Source: Lentzea terrae (lineage in GTDB: Bacteria; Actinomycetota; Actinomycetes; Mycobacteriales; Pseudonocardiaceae). Taken from it: 64,000 bases of DNA. A program made the translations under genes and the position numbers. Below the pieces are notes generated by a model that saw nothing but the letters and a program-made list of their open reading frames with translations, searched no databases and was not told the origin of the DNA. Below, in pieces: positions 32,060-40,851 of this stretch (positions are counted from its first letter, which is position 1; each line of letters begins with the position of its first letter). The stretch lies in contig NZ_QFWW01000026.1 of NCBI RefSeq assembly GCF_003265345.1, positions 1 through 64,000 on the forward strand, given 5' to 3'.

Positions 32060-35000
32060 GTGGCCCGACGTGAGAGAGGTCCCAGCCAGTTTGGCGTGGG
32101 TGACACCACACGCTCCGAAAGGCCCGAATCGGGTGACGGACTGGCTGCGCTGGGTAACGGCACCGTGACGGCGACACCGGACGTGGTGAAGACCGACATC
32201 GGCACCGGACCCGGATCAGGACCTGCCCGATCCGCGCCATGGCGGCTGCGCAACTGGAGGTTGCGCACAAAGCTGCTCGCCGTGCTGCTCATCCCGACGG
32301 TCTGTGCGCTCGCCCTGGGTGGCCTGCGCGTGCGCACCGACCTTCAGAACGCGACGGAGTTCAACAACCTCGCGAACCAGATCCGCCTGGAGACGGCGGT
32401 CGCCGACCTGGTGCAGCAGTTGCAGCGCGAACGCGACCTGTCGGTCAGCTACGTCGCGTCGAACAAGAAGGTCGACCGCGTCGTCCTCGAGCGCCAGCTG
32501 CGCCGCGTCAACGACACCAGCGAGGCGTTCAGCAACAGGATCTCCGAGCTGAGCTCCGACCTGAACCCGAAGGCCGTCGAGCGCTTCCAGGTCGCGTTCA
32601 ACCAGCTCAACCGCCTGAACAGCCTCCGCAACTCGGTGCGCGACACGCAGTACCCGGCAGAGGCCGTCCAGCGGACCTACTCGGAGTCCATCGAGACCCT
32701 CATCGGCCTCGGTGAACAGACGATCTCCGAGATCAACGACCCCGAGCTGGTGCGACTGCACCTGACCACGAACGCCATCGCGCGCATCAAGGAGCAGGAG
32801 TCGCTCAAGCGAGCGATCCTCCTGGACGTCTTCCAGCGCAAGGCGTTCACGCCGTCCCAGCTGCGTTCCCTGCAGGCCGCGGACGCGGAGCTCGAGGCGG
32901 CCCGCAACGACTTCCGCAAGTCCGCGACGCCGGAACAGGCCAAGATCTACGACGACACCGTCACCGGCCTCATCGTCGACACTGCGAACGACATGCAGGA
33001 ATCGGCGATCAACCAGCAGTCCGCGACCGGCAAGAAGGACTTCACCCAGCTGACGTCCGAGAAGTGGGACATCGCCGCCACGCTGACGGTCAACCTGACC
33101 CGTGACGTCGAGAACCTGCTGGTCGAGCAGCTGCAGAACAAGACGGACGTGGCCGCCGGCGACGCCCGCCGCAGTGCCTACATCCAGTCCGGCATCGTGC
33201 TCGTGGTCCTCGCGCTCGCGTTGCTGATGGCGCTGTTCGTCGCCCGCTCGATCCTCAACCCGCTGCGCACGCTGCGCCGCACCGCCCTCGACGTCGCCGA
33301 CCACGGACTCCCCGACGCGGTCGAGCGCATCCTCGCGGACCCGAACCCGGAGGAGGCGGCGAAGAACGCCGTCGAGCCGGTGCCGGTGCACACGCGTGAA
33401 GAGGTCGGTCAGGTGGCGCGCGCGTTCGACGCGGTGCACGGTGAAGCGGTGCGACTGGCCGCCCAGCAGGCCCTCCTGCGTGACAACGTCAACGCGATGT
33501 TCGTCAACCTCTCCCGCCGGTCGCAGGCGCTGGTCGAACGCCAGCTGAACCTGATCGACCGCCTGGAGCAGGACGAGCAGGACCCGGACCAGCTGGCCTC
33601 GCTGTTCGAGCTGGACCACCTCGCGACCCGCATGCGCCGCAACTCGGAGAACCTGCTGGTTCTCTCGGGCACGGACCTGTCGCGGCGCCTGACCCGGCCC
33701 GTCCCGGCCGCCGAGGTCCTCGGCGCCGCGGTCTCCGAGGTCGAGCAGTACGCCCGCGTGCAGGTGGGCCAGACCCCGGACCTCACCGTCCAGGGCCGCG
33801 CGGTCAACGACCTCGTGCACCTCATCGCCGAGCTGCTGGACAACGCCACGGCGTTCTCCGACCCGGTCACCAAGGTCACCGTTCGCACGGCCAAGACCCG
33901 CAAGGGCGAGCTGGCGATCGAGATCCAGGACCGCGGCGTGGGCATGGGCGACCAGGAGATCCTCGACGCCAACGAGCGTCTGGCCGACCCGCCGGACGTC
34001 GACGTCGCCGTCTCCCGCCGAATGGGCCTGTACGTGGTCGCGCGGCTCGCCAAGCGCCACGACATCAAGGTCCGCCTGCGCGGCAACGAGGACATCGAAG
34101 GCGGTACGACCGCACTGGTGATCGTGCCGGAGACGCTCATCGCGTTCCCCGGCCAGGCAGCTCCCTCGACCCCGCCGTCCGGCAGCGGCATCGCGGGTGC
34201 GTTCGGCATGTCGCCTGCACCGGCGCCGTCGCCCGCCGAGCACACCACCGAGATCGGCACGACGGCGACCAGGGCGAGCGGTATCGCCGGCGCGTTCGGC
34301 GGGCCCACCGGCTCCATGCCGAGGATCGACGAGTCGAGCCCGAGCATCCCGGTCAGCTTCGTCCCGAGCGCACTCACCGACACCGGTGCGGGCGCGACGG
34401 GCATCCCCGTCTACAACGAGACGCCGATCGAGGACTCGACGCCGTCCGAGCGGTGGCGGCGCGACCAGCTGGCGGCGGTCGAGCCGGAGGGCTCCTTCGG
34501 CGAACCGACCCTCTTCACGGCCTACGAGGACCGGCAGGAGGACGACGGCGAGATCTCCTTCGAGCCCGGCTACGAGACCACGCAGTTCGTGCCGATCCCG
34601 CCGATCGAGGACGAGCACTCCGCGGCCAACGGCGTTTCGCGCGCCTCGGTCGACGAGGGCCGCCTCGACCTGGGGATGGCACACCGCAACGGCACCTCGG
34701 AAGCCTCGCGCAAGCAGATCGAGCACGACCTGGACGCCCCGACGGAGCGCCTGCCGATCTACGAGGCGGTCCTGTCGCAGTGGTTCCAGGCGGTCGGCAG
34801 CGAGACGTCCGCGTCCGCCGCTCAGCCGGTCCCCGCGGCCGCTGAGCAGGACGCACCGGCCGAAGCCAACGGACGTGTGGAGTCCGGCCTCGGCAGCGTC
34901 GACAAGGGTGAGAAGAGCAGGGTCGACTACATCGACGAGCCGCCCACGACCCCTCCGCTGTCGGACGGGCCGGAGCCGGAGCTCCCGACCCGTACCCGCA

Positions 35001-35491
35001 AGCCTGTACCGGCGGTGACACCCACCACCACGTCGGCCGCTGGCCTGCCCGTGCGCCAGCCGCGCGCAAAGGTGCAGCCTGCGGTCGAGGAAGCAGTGAC
35101 CGCACCCGCCGAGCAGGAGCGAGTTGTGGAACCGGAGCCCGTTGTGGAGGAGACTCCAGCGGCGGCACTCACTTCCGAGTCGGCCTGGCAATCGCCTGCC
35201 GATGAGGGATGGCAAGCGGCTCAGGCGTTGTTGAACAAGGCGCCGGAGACGAAGACAACGGCAGGATTGCCGAAACGGACGCCGAAGGCTCAGCTCGTGC
35301 CAGGATCTGCGGCGCCGAAGCCGCAGTCCCTGACGCAGACAGCACAGCGCCCGCCGCTGCCGCCCCGCTCCGCTGACGCGGTGCGCGGACGGATGTCGAG
35401 TCTGCAAAGTGGTGTCCGAAAGGGCCGGCACGCATTGATCGAGGCATACGCTGGTGACCAGTCGAGCCGGCAGAACGAGGAGCAGGAGTGA
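32060..35491 (+). CDS. cvnA: Conservon sensor kinase-like protein with NIT domain (CvnA)
   Basis: A protein of about 1143 residues. TM1 is at about 70-88, then a nitrate/nitrite-sensing-type helical domain (about 95-370), TM2 (about 377-398), HAMP, a helical pair and a GHKL ATPase domain with ELLDNATAFSDP near residue 590. The last 440 residues are a Pro/Glu/Ala-rich, probably disordered tail. The usual H-box histidine is not evident in NVNAMFVNLSRRSQ; the only His nearby is in FELDHLATRMRR. Three conservon genes follow. The start is uncertain: GTG 32060 is my choice, with ATG 31976 and 32006 as longer options. Confidence 0.9.
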   Translation: MARRERGPSQFGVGDTTRSERPESGDGLAALGNGTVTATPDVVKTDIGTGPGSGPARSAPWRLRNWRLRTKLLAVLLIPTVCALALGGLRVRTDLQNATEFNNLANQIRLETAVADLVQQLQRERDLSVSYVASNKKVDRVVLERQLRRVNDTSEAFSNRISELSSDLNPKAVERFQVAFNQLNRLNSLRNSVRDTQYPAEAVQRTYSESIETLIGLGEQTISEINDPELVRLHLTTNAIARIKEQESLKRAILLDVFQRKAFTPSQLRSLQAADAELEAARNDFRKSATPEQAKIYDDTVTGLIVDTANDMQESAINQQSATGKKDFTQLTSEKWDIAATLTVNLTRDVENLLVEQLQNKTDVAAGDARRSAYIQSGIVLVVLALALLMALFVARSILNPLRTLRRTALDVADHGLPDAVERILADPNPEEAAKNAVEPVPVHTREEVGQVARAFDAVHGEAVRLAAQQALLRDNVNAMFVNLSRRSQALVERQLNLIDRLEQDEQDPDQLASLFELDHLATRMRRNSENLLVLSGTDLSRRLTRPVPAAEVLGAAVSEVEQYARVQVGQTPDLTVQGRAVNDLVHLIAELLDNATAFSDPVTKVTVRTAKTRKGELAIEIQDRGVGMGDQEILDANERLADPPDVDVAVSRRMGLYVVARLAKRHDIKVRLRGNEDIEGGTTALVIVPETLIAFPGQAAPSTPPSGSGIAGAFGMSPAPAPSPAEHTTEIGTTATRASGIAGAFGGPTGSMPRIDESSPSIPVSFVPSALTDTGAGATGIPVYNETPIEDSTPSERWRRDQLAAVEPEGSFGEPTLFTAYEDRQEDDGEISFEPGYETTQFVPIPPIEDEHSAANGVSRASVDEGRLDLGMAHRNGTSEASRKQIEHDLDAPTERLPIYEAVLSQWFQAVGSETSASAAQPVPAAAEQDAPAEANGRVESGLGSVDKGEKSRVDYIDEPPTTPPLSDGPEPELPTRTRKPVPAVTPTTTSAAGLPVRQPRAKVQPAVEEAVTAPAEQERVVEPEPVVEETPAAALTSESAWQSPADEGWQAAQALLNKAPETKTTAGLPKRTPKAQLVPGSAAPKPQSLTQTAQRPPLPPRSADAVRGRMSSLQSGVRKGRHALIEAYAGDQSSRQNEEQE

Positions 35492-35907
35492 CGACCGCAG
35501 CGCAGCCAGGCAGCTTTGGTTGGCTTATCACCGACTTCGTGCGGAGGGTGCCCGGCGTGGCACATTCCGTCGTGGTGTCCGCGGACGGGCTGTTGCTCGC
35601 GGGGTCCCAGGGCCTGCCCAGGGACCGTGCAGAGCAGCTCTCCGCCGTCGCGTCCGGACTGGTCAGCCTCACACAGGGTGCTGCCCGCTGCTTCGAGGCA
35701 GGCGGGGTCAACCAGACCGTGGTCGAGATGGAGCGGGGTTACCTGTTCCTCATGTCGATCAGTGACGGTTCGTGTCTCGCCGTCCTCGCGGCACCAAACT
35801 GTGACATCGGTCTGGTGGCCTACGAGATGACGCTTTTGGTGGAGAGAGTCGGCCAACAACTCACCCCTGAGCTGCGCGCGCAGCTTCAGGGCGTGGTCCG
35901 TCGCTAG
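35488..35907 (+). CDS. cvnB: Roadblock/LC7 domain protein (CvnB)
   Basis: A 139-residue Roadblock/LC7 protein (SFGWLITDFVRRVPG, then SADGLLLAGS, ending ELRAQLQGVVRR). In conservons CvnB acts with the GTPase CvnD much as MglB does with MglA, as regulator or GTPase-activating partner. GTG 35488 overlaps the cvnA stop by 4 bp. Confidence 0.93.
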   Translation: MTTAAQPGSFGWLITDFVRRVPGVAHSVVVSADGLLLAGSQGLPRDRAEQLSAVASGLVSLTQGAARCFEAGGVNQTVVEMERGYLFLMSISDGSCLAVLAAPNCDIGLVAYEMTLLVERVGQQLTPELRAQLQGVVRR

Positions 35908-35937
35908 ACCTCACTTGAAGTTCAGGGGTGAGAAGAG

Positions 35938-36684
35938 ATGGCTGGAAGATCTGGCGCTAGAGGCCGGGGCTTCGGTAGGAACTTCAACTACCAGGAGTGG
36001 GCCGCTGGTGGGTTCCAGTTCGACGAGCCTGACGCGATTCCCCAAGAACCAGAGGAAGCCGAGGACGCACCCCACGATGAGCGGGTTACAGGGCAAGGGC
36101 TAGGCGATATGTCTCAGCGTGAGGTGGATGACTCGTCGTCGTATCCGTACGACGACGTGCCGAACCGGTTCGACATAGACGGGTACGGCACCGGGTTGTT
36201 CGGTGGCCCCGGTGCGGACCTCTTCGGCCAGCACGAGATGCCGGACGCGGTGCCGGAACAGCTGCCGTACACCACCGGGCCGCAGCCGGTGTACACCACC
36301 GGCGCGCAGCCTGCTGTGCGTCCGGAGGAAACTTCTTCTGCGGACTCGGGTTCACTGGTGCGGCCGTACACGCGCACCGGTGGGCGCACACGGCCCGACT
36401 ACGACCTTGCGATCGAGGCGCTGATCTCGACCAGCGAGCGTGGCCTCGAACGGGATGCCGCAGTTCTTCCTGAGCACAGGTCGATCTGCGGGCTGTGTGT
36501 GGACACGCGGTCGGTGGCCGAGGTCGCGGCACTCCTACGCTTGCCTCTTGGCGTCGTGCGGGTGTTGATCGGCGACATGGCAAGCATGGGATTGGTTTTG
36601 ATTCACCAGGGCGGTCTGGTCGTGGGGGACCGGCCTTCCATGGAATTCCTGGAGAGGGTGCTCAGTGGGCTTCGCAGGCTCTAG
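35938..36684 (+). CDS. cvnC: DUF742 protein (CvnC)
   Basis: A 248-residue protein. The DUF742 domain (about 138-248) has VRPYTRTGGRTRP, ICGLCVDTRSVAEVAALLRLPLG and VRVLIGDM, a winged-helix-like arrangement. The N-terminal 135 residues are an acidic, low-complexity extension rich in Tyr-Thr-Thr-Gly and Pro repeats, longer than in typical CvnC proteins (about 120-130 residues in total). ATG 35938 follows a GGGGTGAGAAG ribosome site. Confidence 0.9.
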   Translation: MAGRSGARGRGFGRNFNYQEWAAGGFQFDEPDAIPQEPEEAEDAPHDERVTGQGLGDMSQREVDDSSSYPYDDVPNRFDIDGYGTGLFGGPGADLFGQHEMPDAVPEQLPYTTGPQPVYTTGAQPAVRPEETSSADSGSLVRPYTRTGGRTRPDYDLAIEALISTSERGLERDAAVLPEHRSICGLCVDTRSVAEVAALLRLPLGVVRVLIGDMASMGLVLIHQGGLVVGDRPSMEFLERVLSGLRRL

Positions 36685-37270
36685 TCCCCAGGGCGCCGAG
36701 GGCGCACGGAAGCCGACGACCTCCGCCAAGATCGTGGTGGCGGGTGGCTTTGGTGTTGGCAAGACGACGTTCGTCGGCTCGGTGTCCGAGATCGTCCCGT
36801 TGACCACCGAGGCGGTGATGACCGAGGCCAGCGCGGGGGTGGACGACCTCTCCGCCACGCCCAACAAGGTCACCACGACGGTCGCGATGGACTTCGGCCG
36901 TGTGTCGCTCGACAGCGACCTGATCCTGTACCTCTTCGGTACGCCGGGTCAGCACCGGTTCTGGTTCATGTGGGACGACCTGGTGCGGGGTGCCATCGGC
37001 GCCATCGTGCTGGTCGACACCCGCCGTCTGGCCGACGCGTTCGCGTCGATCGACTTCTTCGACGACCGGCAGCTGCCGTACGTCGTGGGTGTCAACTGCT
37101 TCGACGGGCTCCTCCACCACAGACTGGAGGACGTCCGCGAGGCGTTGACGATCGACGAGTCCGTGCCGATCGTGACGTGTGACGCCAGGAACCGGCAGTC
37201 GACGAAGCAGACGCTCATCACGCTGGTGGAGCACGCGATGCGCCAGTGGATGTCCGTCCGCGCCGGCTGA
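36665..37270 (+). CDS. cvnD: Small GTPase of a conservon (CvnD)
   Basis: A 201-residue MglA/Ras-like GTPase. The P-loop GGFGVGKTTF is at about 26-35, the switch II region FGTPGQHRFWFMW near 98, and NCFDG replaces the NKxD base-recognition motif, as usual in this family. GTG 36665 overlaps cvnC by 20 bp. Conservon GTPases in Streptomyces take part in development and secondary metabolism. The cytochrome P450 gene that sometimes follows is absent. Confidence 0.93.
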   Translation: MGFAGSSPQGAEGARKPTTSAKIVVAGGFGVGKTTFVGSVSEIVPLTTEAVMTEASAGVDDLSATPNKVTTTVAMDFGRVSLDSDLILYLFGTPGQHRFWFMWDDLVRGAIGAIVLVDTRRLADAFASIDFFDDRQLPYVVGVNCFDGLLHHRLEDVREALTIDESVPIVTCDARNRQSTKQTLITLVEHAMRQWMSVRAG

Positions 37271-37305
37271 CCTCCCCGCACCGGGGGACAACCGCAGAAC
37301 GTGCG

Positions 37306-37345
37306 ACGAGGCGAGCGCCACCTTCGGGTGCGGCGCTCGCCTCGT
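37306..37345. terminator. Bidirectional terminator hairpin
   Basis: A perfect 14-bp stem, ACGAGGCGAGCGCC (37306-37319) with GGCGCTCGCCTCGT (37332-37345), loop 12 containing TTCG. It lies between the convergent conservon and secreted-protein genes. There is no long T-run, as is common in actinomycetes. Confidence 0.75.
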
Positions 37346-37408
37346 TGCGGTCTGATTCAGTTCGCCCTCGTCGTGGTGGCCTCCCTCCGGATCAGCTTTG
37401 CCGTCGGC

Positions 37409-38095
37409 TCAGATGTGGAGCTGAACCAGGTTCGGCAGCAGGCACACGCTGAGGATGCCCAGCGCAGTGATGTTCGGGCAGGACGGCTTCACTTCTTCCG
37501 GGCAGTCGTCTTCCTCGTCGTCGCCCTTGGTCTGGTCGGTCAGCCCCGCGGTGTCGTCGGTGATCGTGACCGCGGACTCGAGGACCGGCTCTTCCTCGGG
37601 TTCGACGGGCGGCGCGGCCACCTGTGGTGTCGGAGGTGCGGCGACCTCAGGTGCCGGAGGTGCGGCCACCTGAGGTGTCGGCGGCGGGGCGATCGCGGGC
37701 TCAGCGGCCGGCGGTGGTGCGACGGCGACATGCGCCGAGGGTGCGGCGACCGTTGCCGCGGCAGCGGCCTCGACCCCGATGTGCGTGAACGGCACGCCGA
37801 CCGACGCGTCGGCCCAGATCTCCGCGTGGCCTAGGTCCACCGCGAGCTGGATGCCCTCGTTCTCGTCGAGGTCGAGAGTGATGCCGCTGCCCGTGTTGAG
37901 GCTCGCGCCCGCGCCCAGACTGACCGGGATCGAGTTCACGTTGTTGTTGTAGGCACCAACGGTCACGTTGACGTTGTTGTCCCCGAGAACCTCGATGATC
38001 GGGTCGGCCTGAGCTGTTCCTGTTGTGAACGGCAAGGCGAACGCCAATGCCGTTGCGGTGAGGACCGCTCTACGCGCCCACCGGGTGATGGCCAT
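37409..38095 (-). CDS. Secreted Ala/Pro-rich protein
   Basis: A 228-residue protein with a signal peptide cleaved after AQA (residue 30). The mature part begins DPIIEVLGDNNVNVTVGAYNN, an Asn/Val-rich beta segment, then a hydrophobic stretch of Ala, then repeats of APPxPxVA (about 130-175), an acidic segment and a hydrophobic C-terminus with cysteines at CPEEVKPSC and SVCLLP. ATG 38095 has GGAGG upstream; the longer start at 38140 would bury the signal. The start resembles chaplin-like or surface adhesins in its NNVNV pattern, but I do not assign it. Confidence 0.75.
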   Translation of the reverse strand: MAITRWARRAVLTATALAFALPFTTGTAQADPIIEVLGDNNVNVTVGAYNNNVNSIPVSLGAGASLNTGSGITLDLDENEGIQLAVDLGHAEIWADASVGVPFTHIGVEAAAAATVAAPSAHVAVAPPPAAEPAIAPPPTPQVAAPPAPEVAAPPTPQVAAPPVEPEEEPVLESAVTITDDTAGLTDQTKGDDEEDDCPEEVKPSCPNITALGILSVCLLPNLVQLHI

Positions 38096-38212
38096 TTGCG
38101 CTGCTCCTCCTTCGTCGAGCGAGCGTCGTGAAACGCTCACGCCACTCGACGCTAGGTCGCCACGCAGACACGCAAGGGTGGACGTCCGGTTCGTCCGGGG
38201 GATGACCGAACG

Positions 38213-40465
38213 TCAGCCCTCGTCCACCAATGCGGCGGACGTGATGCGATGAAGAGGGAACCGCAGCACCTCTCCGTAGCTGTGGTCGTAGCCCTCGAGG
38301 ACGCCCCCGCCCACCACGTGCGGCTCGACCACGCGCTGCGCGGCCGTGCCGTGGGAGTCGACGAACCCGACCAGCACTCTGCGTCGCGCCCGTGCCGCCT
38401 GCTGCAGCAACGACAGGGTGGCGGACGGCCCGGCACCGAGGTGGCCGGGGACCGCGACGCGTTCACCCCGTGGTGTCGCGGCGGCACGATCACCGGCCCG
38501 GACCAGCCGGACGAGTTCACCCAGCCGCTCGTCGGCGGGCACGGTCGGTGACGTGACTTTGCGGGCGGTCCGCTGCCTGGGCGTGGTCCGGCGCCCGCCC
38601 GGTCGCAGGTCGAGGACTTGGCCGTCCGGGCCCTCCGCTGCCGGGGCGAACCCGGCCGAGCGCAGCCCGTCCAGCACGTCTGCCAGCGGCAACGGGCTCA
38701 CCAGCACCGTCGGCGCGATCCGGCGCAGCTCCAGCCGGGCGGCCTCGGGATGCGCGAGGACCTCGCTGATCAGCACCGGGTCGTCGCACCGCAGGAACGA
38801 GCCCGCCGCGCCGCCGCGCAACCTGCCGTGGCGGCGGGCGGCGTCGTCGATCAGGTAGGTCAACGACTGCGGCACCGGCGTGCGTGAGCGGATCTTGAAG
38901 AGTTCGTGCAGCTCATCAGCGGTGCGTCCGGCGTCGAGCGCGCGCCGGACGGTGGTCTCGCTGATCCGGTAGACCGTCGCGCTGCCCGCCGACTCGACGT
39001 TCGCGACGAGGGCCAGCTCGTCGGCGAGGTCCGGTTCGAGCCTGCCGGGCGCGACGACGGTGAGGTCGGCCTGCACCAGCACGTGGTCGAGCGGGGCGGG
39101 CAACGCGTCCCCGAGCGACTTGGCGGCGTGACCGGGGCCCTCGTCGAGCAGCACGCGGCCGGCGCTGGTGATCGCGCCGAGGGCGAGCACGCCGACCGCG
39201 GTGCCCTCCTCGATCGTCCAGCGCACCAGCTCGTCGCGCTGCCGTCCGCCCCGGCGCGGTGCCCGCCAGCCGAGCAGCGCGGCCAGGTCGGCCGGGTTCG
39301 CGATCGCCGTGCCCTTGGGGAACGCGGCCAGCGCGTCGAGGACCCACCGGCGGTCCCGTGGCGCCTGTGCGCGGCGGATCTCGTCGGCGAGCGGGGTGAA
39401 GAGCCTGTCCTTCTCGTCGCGGCGGCCGACCAGCGCGGGCAACCTCGGCAGGTCCAGCCAGGCGTGCGCGACGGTGGCCCAGCGGACCTCGGCGGTGGCG
39501 GCGAGCCACACGTCGGCCTTGGTCGTCGGCACCCACTCCGGTTCGGCGGCCTCGGTGTTGGCGGCCAGGTCGGCGCCGACCACGAGCTCGATCAGCAGGG
39601 CGGCGCGGCGTTCGTCGACGTCGAGGTCCTTGGCGGCCTTGCGCAGCTCGCGGACGCCCAGCCCGCCGGTCCGCAGCACCGGCGGCGGCTCGGCCGACCA
39701 GCTCGCGATCAGGTTCTCGACGTGCCGGACGAGCTCCAGCGCCTCGCCGCCGCCCGTGGCGTCGATGCTCGACTGCTGGAGGCTCGCGGTCTTGGGCTTC
39801 GGCTCGGCGACCTGGATCGGGCCGAGTGGTCGTTCGCCGCGGAACTGGAGTGCGATCTCCCGCGGCAGCTCGACGGTGCCCGGATCGCGCCGCAGCAGCA
39901 GACCGCGCGCGAGGAGACGTTGCACGGGCGTCTCGGCCTTCTCGAGCGGTACGACCCGGGAGGCGTCCTTGGTGTCGCCGATGGGCGGTCCGGCGGCGAG
40001 TTTCTGCAGGACCCGCTGCTCGCCCTCGGTGATGCCGTTGAGGTCGTACGTCTGCCCGGTCGCGCGGCCCAGCCCGCCTGGATACGTGCCGAACGCCTCG
40101 CGCGTGACGGGTGGGACGGACATCGCGTCGTCATCGCCCCACACGAGCGCGAGAGACCTCAGCTTCGTGACGGCCTGCTTGAGCGGCTTCGGCTTCACGT
40201 CAGCCCCGAGCACCCCGGCCAGTGTGGCCAACGCCACGGGCTCGGCGTCCGCGCCCTGCACGACCAGGCCTTCGAGGACCGCGAGCGTGAACGTGTCGAG
40301 GTCCTCGCAGGCGCGCGCGATCGAAGCCCTGGTGCCGACCCGTGTCGCGAGCACGGACATATCGGCAGGTGGGGGCGTCGCCAGGTCAGGACGCGCGCGC
40401 AGCAGTGCCACGAGAGCGGCGTCGTCCTGGGCGCGCAGCCAGTCGGCGAGAGTGATGCCGGACAT
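38213..40465 (-). CDS. Helicase C-terminal/XPB-Ssl2-like domain protein
   Basis: A 750-residue protein matching in length and context Rv0862c of mycobacteria. It has helix-rich repeats (ADWLRAQDDAALVALLRARPDLATP at the start), a winged-helix-like middle, and a C-terminal region with SATVYRISETTVRRALDAGRT and RRRVLVGFVDSHGTAAQRVVEPHVV, which resembles WYL-type or helicase-associated domains. No Walker A is present, so it is not itself a helicase. It may work with XPB, whose gene is in the same orientation 10 kb away. ATG 40465 lacks a strong ribosome site. Confidence 0.85.
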   Translation of the reverse strand: MSGITLADWLRAQDDAALVALLRARPDLATPPPADMSVLATRVGTRASIARACEDLDTFTLAVLEGLVVQGADAEPVALATLAGVLGADVKPKPLKQAVTKLRSLALVWGDDDAMSVPPVTREAFGTYPGGLGRATGQTYDLNGITEGEQRVLQKLAAGPPIGDTKDASRVVPLEKAETPVQRLLARGLLLRRDPGTVELPREIALQFRGERPLGPIQVAEPKPKTASLQQSSIDATGGGEALELVRHVENLIASWSAEPPPVLRTGGLGVRELRKAAKDLDVDERRAALLIELVVGADLAANTEAAEPEWVPTTKADVWLAATAEVRWATVAHAWLDLPRLPALVGRRDEKDRLFTPLADEIRRAQAPRDRRWVLDALAAFPKGTAIANPADLAALLGWRAPRRGGRQRDELVRWTIEEGTAVGVLALGAITSAGRVLLDEGPGHAAKSLGDALPAPLDHVLVQADLTVVAPGRLEPDLADELALVANVESAGSATVYRISETTVRRALDAGRTADELHELFKIRSRTPVPQSLTYLIDDAARRHGRLRGGAAGSFLRCDDPVLISEVLAHPEAARLELRRIAPTVLVSPLPLADVLDGLRSAGFAPAAEGPDGQVLDLRPGGRRTTPRQRTARKVTSPTVPADERLGELVRLVRAGDRAAATPRGERVAVPGHLGAGPSATLSLLQQAARARRRVLVGFVDSHGTAAQRVVEPHVVGGGVLEGYDHSYGEVLRFPLHRITSAALVDEG

Positions 40466-40550
40466 TCTCACCACGGTATATGGGCCGGTCGACTTCACAT
40501 CGTGCTCTGTCACACTTGTCGCGTCATTGGGCATCACCGAGGAGGAGAAC

Positions 40551-40736
40551 GTGGCGAAAGGACGCCCTGGACGGGTCGACCCGCACTGGCCGGAGGGCCC
40601 CGACGGCGGCCACCCCGTCACCGAACTGACCAGTGACGTGCAGGGTGCGCTCTCGCCGTTCGGCACGGTGACGTTCCCGCTGCCGGTCGAGGACCTCGGC
40701 TACACGCACCCGGTGACCGAGATCAACAAGTCCTGA
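40551..40736 (+). CDS. Small conserved protein divergent from the helicase-like gene
   Basis: A 61-residue protein, VAKGRPGRVDPHWPEGPDGG at the start and VEDLGYTHPVTEINKS at the end. GTG 40551 has GGAGGAG 4 bases upstream, a very strong site, and codon usage is typical. No known domain. Its position, between the helicase-like gene and moaC, equals Rv0863 of M. tuberculosis, a small hypothetical protein; sequence equivalence was not tested. Confidence 0.75.
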   Translation: MAKGRPGRVDPHWPEGPDGGHPVTELTSDVQGALSPFGTVTFPLPVEDLGYTHPVTEINKS

Positions 40737-40851
40737 GTGGACACACGCGACTGTCAGAGCCGTCTTAACTCTGTCGAGTCGCGTGAGTACCGCAAATGGG
40801 CCGGGGATAGGCTCACTTCCCGCTTGAGCTGCACTTCGTGGGAGGAAGACG

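Noticed and set aside
32216..35431. 1071-codon open frame on the minus strand
   Set aside because: Exact shadow of cvnA; composition is Arg/Leu/Gly-rich noise from GC-rich third positions, and the plus-strand frame has clear domains.
37560..37700. CRISPR-like or minisatellite repeats
   Set aside because: The short GC-rich repeats encode the APPxPxVA repeats of the secreted protein; no spacers.
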